A DNA stretch of 64,000 bases from Streptomyces sp. NBC_00425. Lineage in GTDB: Bacteria > Actinomycetota > Actinomycetes > Streptomycetales > Streptomycetaceae. The notes beneath the pieces are model-generated. The model saw nothing but the letters and a program-made list of their open reading frames with translations. It ran no database searches and had not been told where the DNA came from. Below, one piece after another: positions 63,283-64,000 of the stretch. The number at the start of each line of letters is the position of its first letter. Within the stretch, counting starts at the first letter, position 1. The position numbers and the translations under genes were made by a program. The stretch spans positions 7,874,001 through 7,938,000 of the forward strand of contig NZ_CP107928.1 in the NCBI RefSeq assembly GCF_036030735.1, given 5' to 3'.

Positions 63283-64000
63283 GTGAGAAACGCGCCCACG
63301 ATCCTGCATCTCGACATGGATGCCTTCTTCGCTCAGGCGGAGCAGGCGTCCAAGCCGAGTCTGCGCGGGAAGGCCGTGGTCGTGGGAGGCCTCGGGCCTC
63401 GCGGAGTGGTCGCGACGGCCTCCTACGAGGCACGGGTCTTCGGAGTCCACTCGGCGATGCCCATGGCCCAGGCGCGCAGGCTGGCGCCGAACGCCGCATA
63501 TCTCGTGCCGCGGTTCGCCTTCTACCGGTCGATCAGCGAGCAGGTCATGGCGCTGCTGAGGGCGCTGTCGCCGCTGGTGGAGCCGCTGAGCCTGGACGAG
63601 GCCTTCGTGGACCTGGAGGCCGGCGGGGCGGCCTGGGACAGGGATTCGGCGCGGCTGGCCGGTGTCCGGCTGCGTGCGGACATACGGGCCGTCACCGGTC
63701 TCACGGGTTCGGTGGGACTGGCCTCCTGCAAGATGCTCGCGAAGATCGCTTCGGAGGAGGCGAAACCCGACGGCCTGGTGCTCATCGAGCCGGGCACCGA
63801 GCGGCGGTTGCTCGGGCCCATGCCGGTGCGGACGCTGCCGGGGGTGGGCCCGGCCACGGGGGATCATCTGCGGCGGGCCGGGATCACCACGGTCGACGAG
63901 ATCGCGGAGGCCGGTGAGGACGAGCTGGTTCGGCTGCTGGGCAAGGCGCACGGGCATGCGCTCCACGCCATGGCGCTGGCGCATGACGACCGGCCTGTGG
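63283..64000 (+). CDS. dinB: DNA polymerase IV (partial, N-terminal 239 residues)
   Basis: Runs off the right edge. A Y-family, error-prone polymerase. Palm motifs are LHLDMDAFFAQAEQ (metal Asp near residue 11) and the catalytic SLDEAFVDLEAGG. The fingers region holds GGLGPRGVVATASYEARVFGV and AMPMAQARRLAPNA. The following SVGLASCKMLAKIASEEAKPDG and LPGVGPATGDHLRRAGI (helix-hairpin-helix) are typical. GTG 63283 was chosen to place the first metal Asp at the usual distance; there is no strong SD. Role: lesion bypass in the cytoplasm. Confidence 0.95.
   Translation, partial: MRNAPTILHLDMDAFFAQAEQASKPSLRGKAVVVGGLGPRGVVATASYEARVFGVHSAMPMAQARRLAPNAAYLVPRFAFYRSISEQVMALLRALSPLVEPLSLDEAFVDLEAGGAAWDRDSARLAGVRLRADIRAVTGLTGSVGLASCKMLAKIASEEAKPDGLVLIEPGTERRLLGPMPVRTLPGVGPATGDHLRRAGITTVDEIAEAGEDELVRLLGKAHGHALHAMALAHDDRPV

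Overview
The window is from a high-G+C actinobacterium, almost certainly a Streptomyces. Supporting evidence: strong G/C bias at third codon positions, many GTG and TTG starts, the sporulation pair smeA-sffA, an intact conservon (cvnA-D), rbpA with a SigR-type promoter, a DasR-type site beside crr-ptsI, and one rrn operon without tRNAs. From memory, the gene order matches the SCO1380-SCO1440 region of S. coelicolor read in reverse (rbpA SCO1421, ppm1 SCO1423, smeA/sffA SCO1415/1416, crr/ptsI SCO1390/1391). I see no phage, plasmid, insertion sequence or CRISPR array, so this is mostly core chromosome.

Layout. 1-8 kb: the start of a TPR protein, a uridine-kinase-like protein, a Tat-exported C39-type peptidase, a 46-residue membrane protein, a TetR regulator, two small unknowns, an Lrp regulator and an amidohydrolase. 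8-13.9 kb: polyprenol-phosphate mannosyltransferase (ppm1), fxsA, a strong bidirectional terminator, rbpA, then an apparent operon yczE - glycerophosphodiesterase - MFS transporter, with a divergent MocR regulator (yczR). 15-20 kb: the sporulation pair smeA-sffA, an ankyrin protein, and a HEAT-type protein preceded by a possible 19-codon leader peptide. 20-25.6 kb: a compact 5-oxoproline cluster (pxpA, pxpB, pxpC, a D-glutamate-cyclase-like enzyme and an MFS transporter, joined by ATGA overlaps except at the pxpA/cyclase junction) with a divergent FCD-type GntR regulator and a perfect palindrome between them.

25.6-33 kb holds the most unusual locus: three genes whose sizes, order and motifs fit a MukF/MukE/MukB or JetA/JetB/JetC (Wadjet-like) SMC machine, with no JetD nuclease alongside. 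A 29-codon reading frame bridges the first two genes through overlaps at both ends. 33.8-38.3 kb is a conservon: histidine-kinase-like sensor, Roadblock protein, DUF742 protein and small GTPase. 38.4-46.5 kb carries a thiolase/OB-fold pair under a near-perfect operator, a NUDIX hydrolase, a GH31-family protein that appears to have lost its catalytic aspartates, acetoacetyl-CoA synthetase, and an unknown protein.

46.5-54.5 kb has the general PTS genes ptsI and crr facing away from an rrn operon (16S-23S-5S with a strong terminator). The roughly 560-bp region between crr and 16S carries a DasR-type operator and rRNA promoters. From 54.6 kb to the end the order pgsA-like - NDP-sugar pyrophosphorylase - DUF881 - sbp - DUF881 - FHA (GarA type) - MerR - DUF151 - MerR closely follows Mycobacterium tuberculosis Rv1822-Rv1830, but with no gcvH. 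DNA polymerase IV runs off the right edge.
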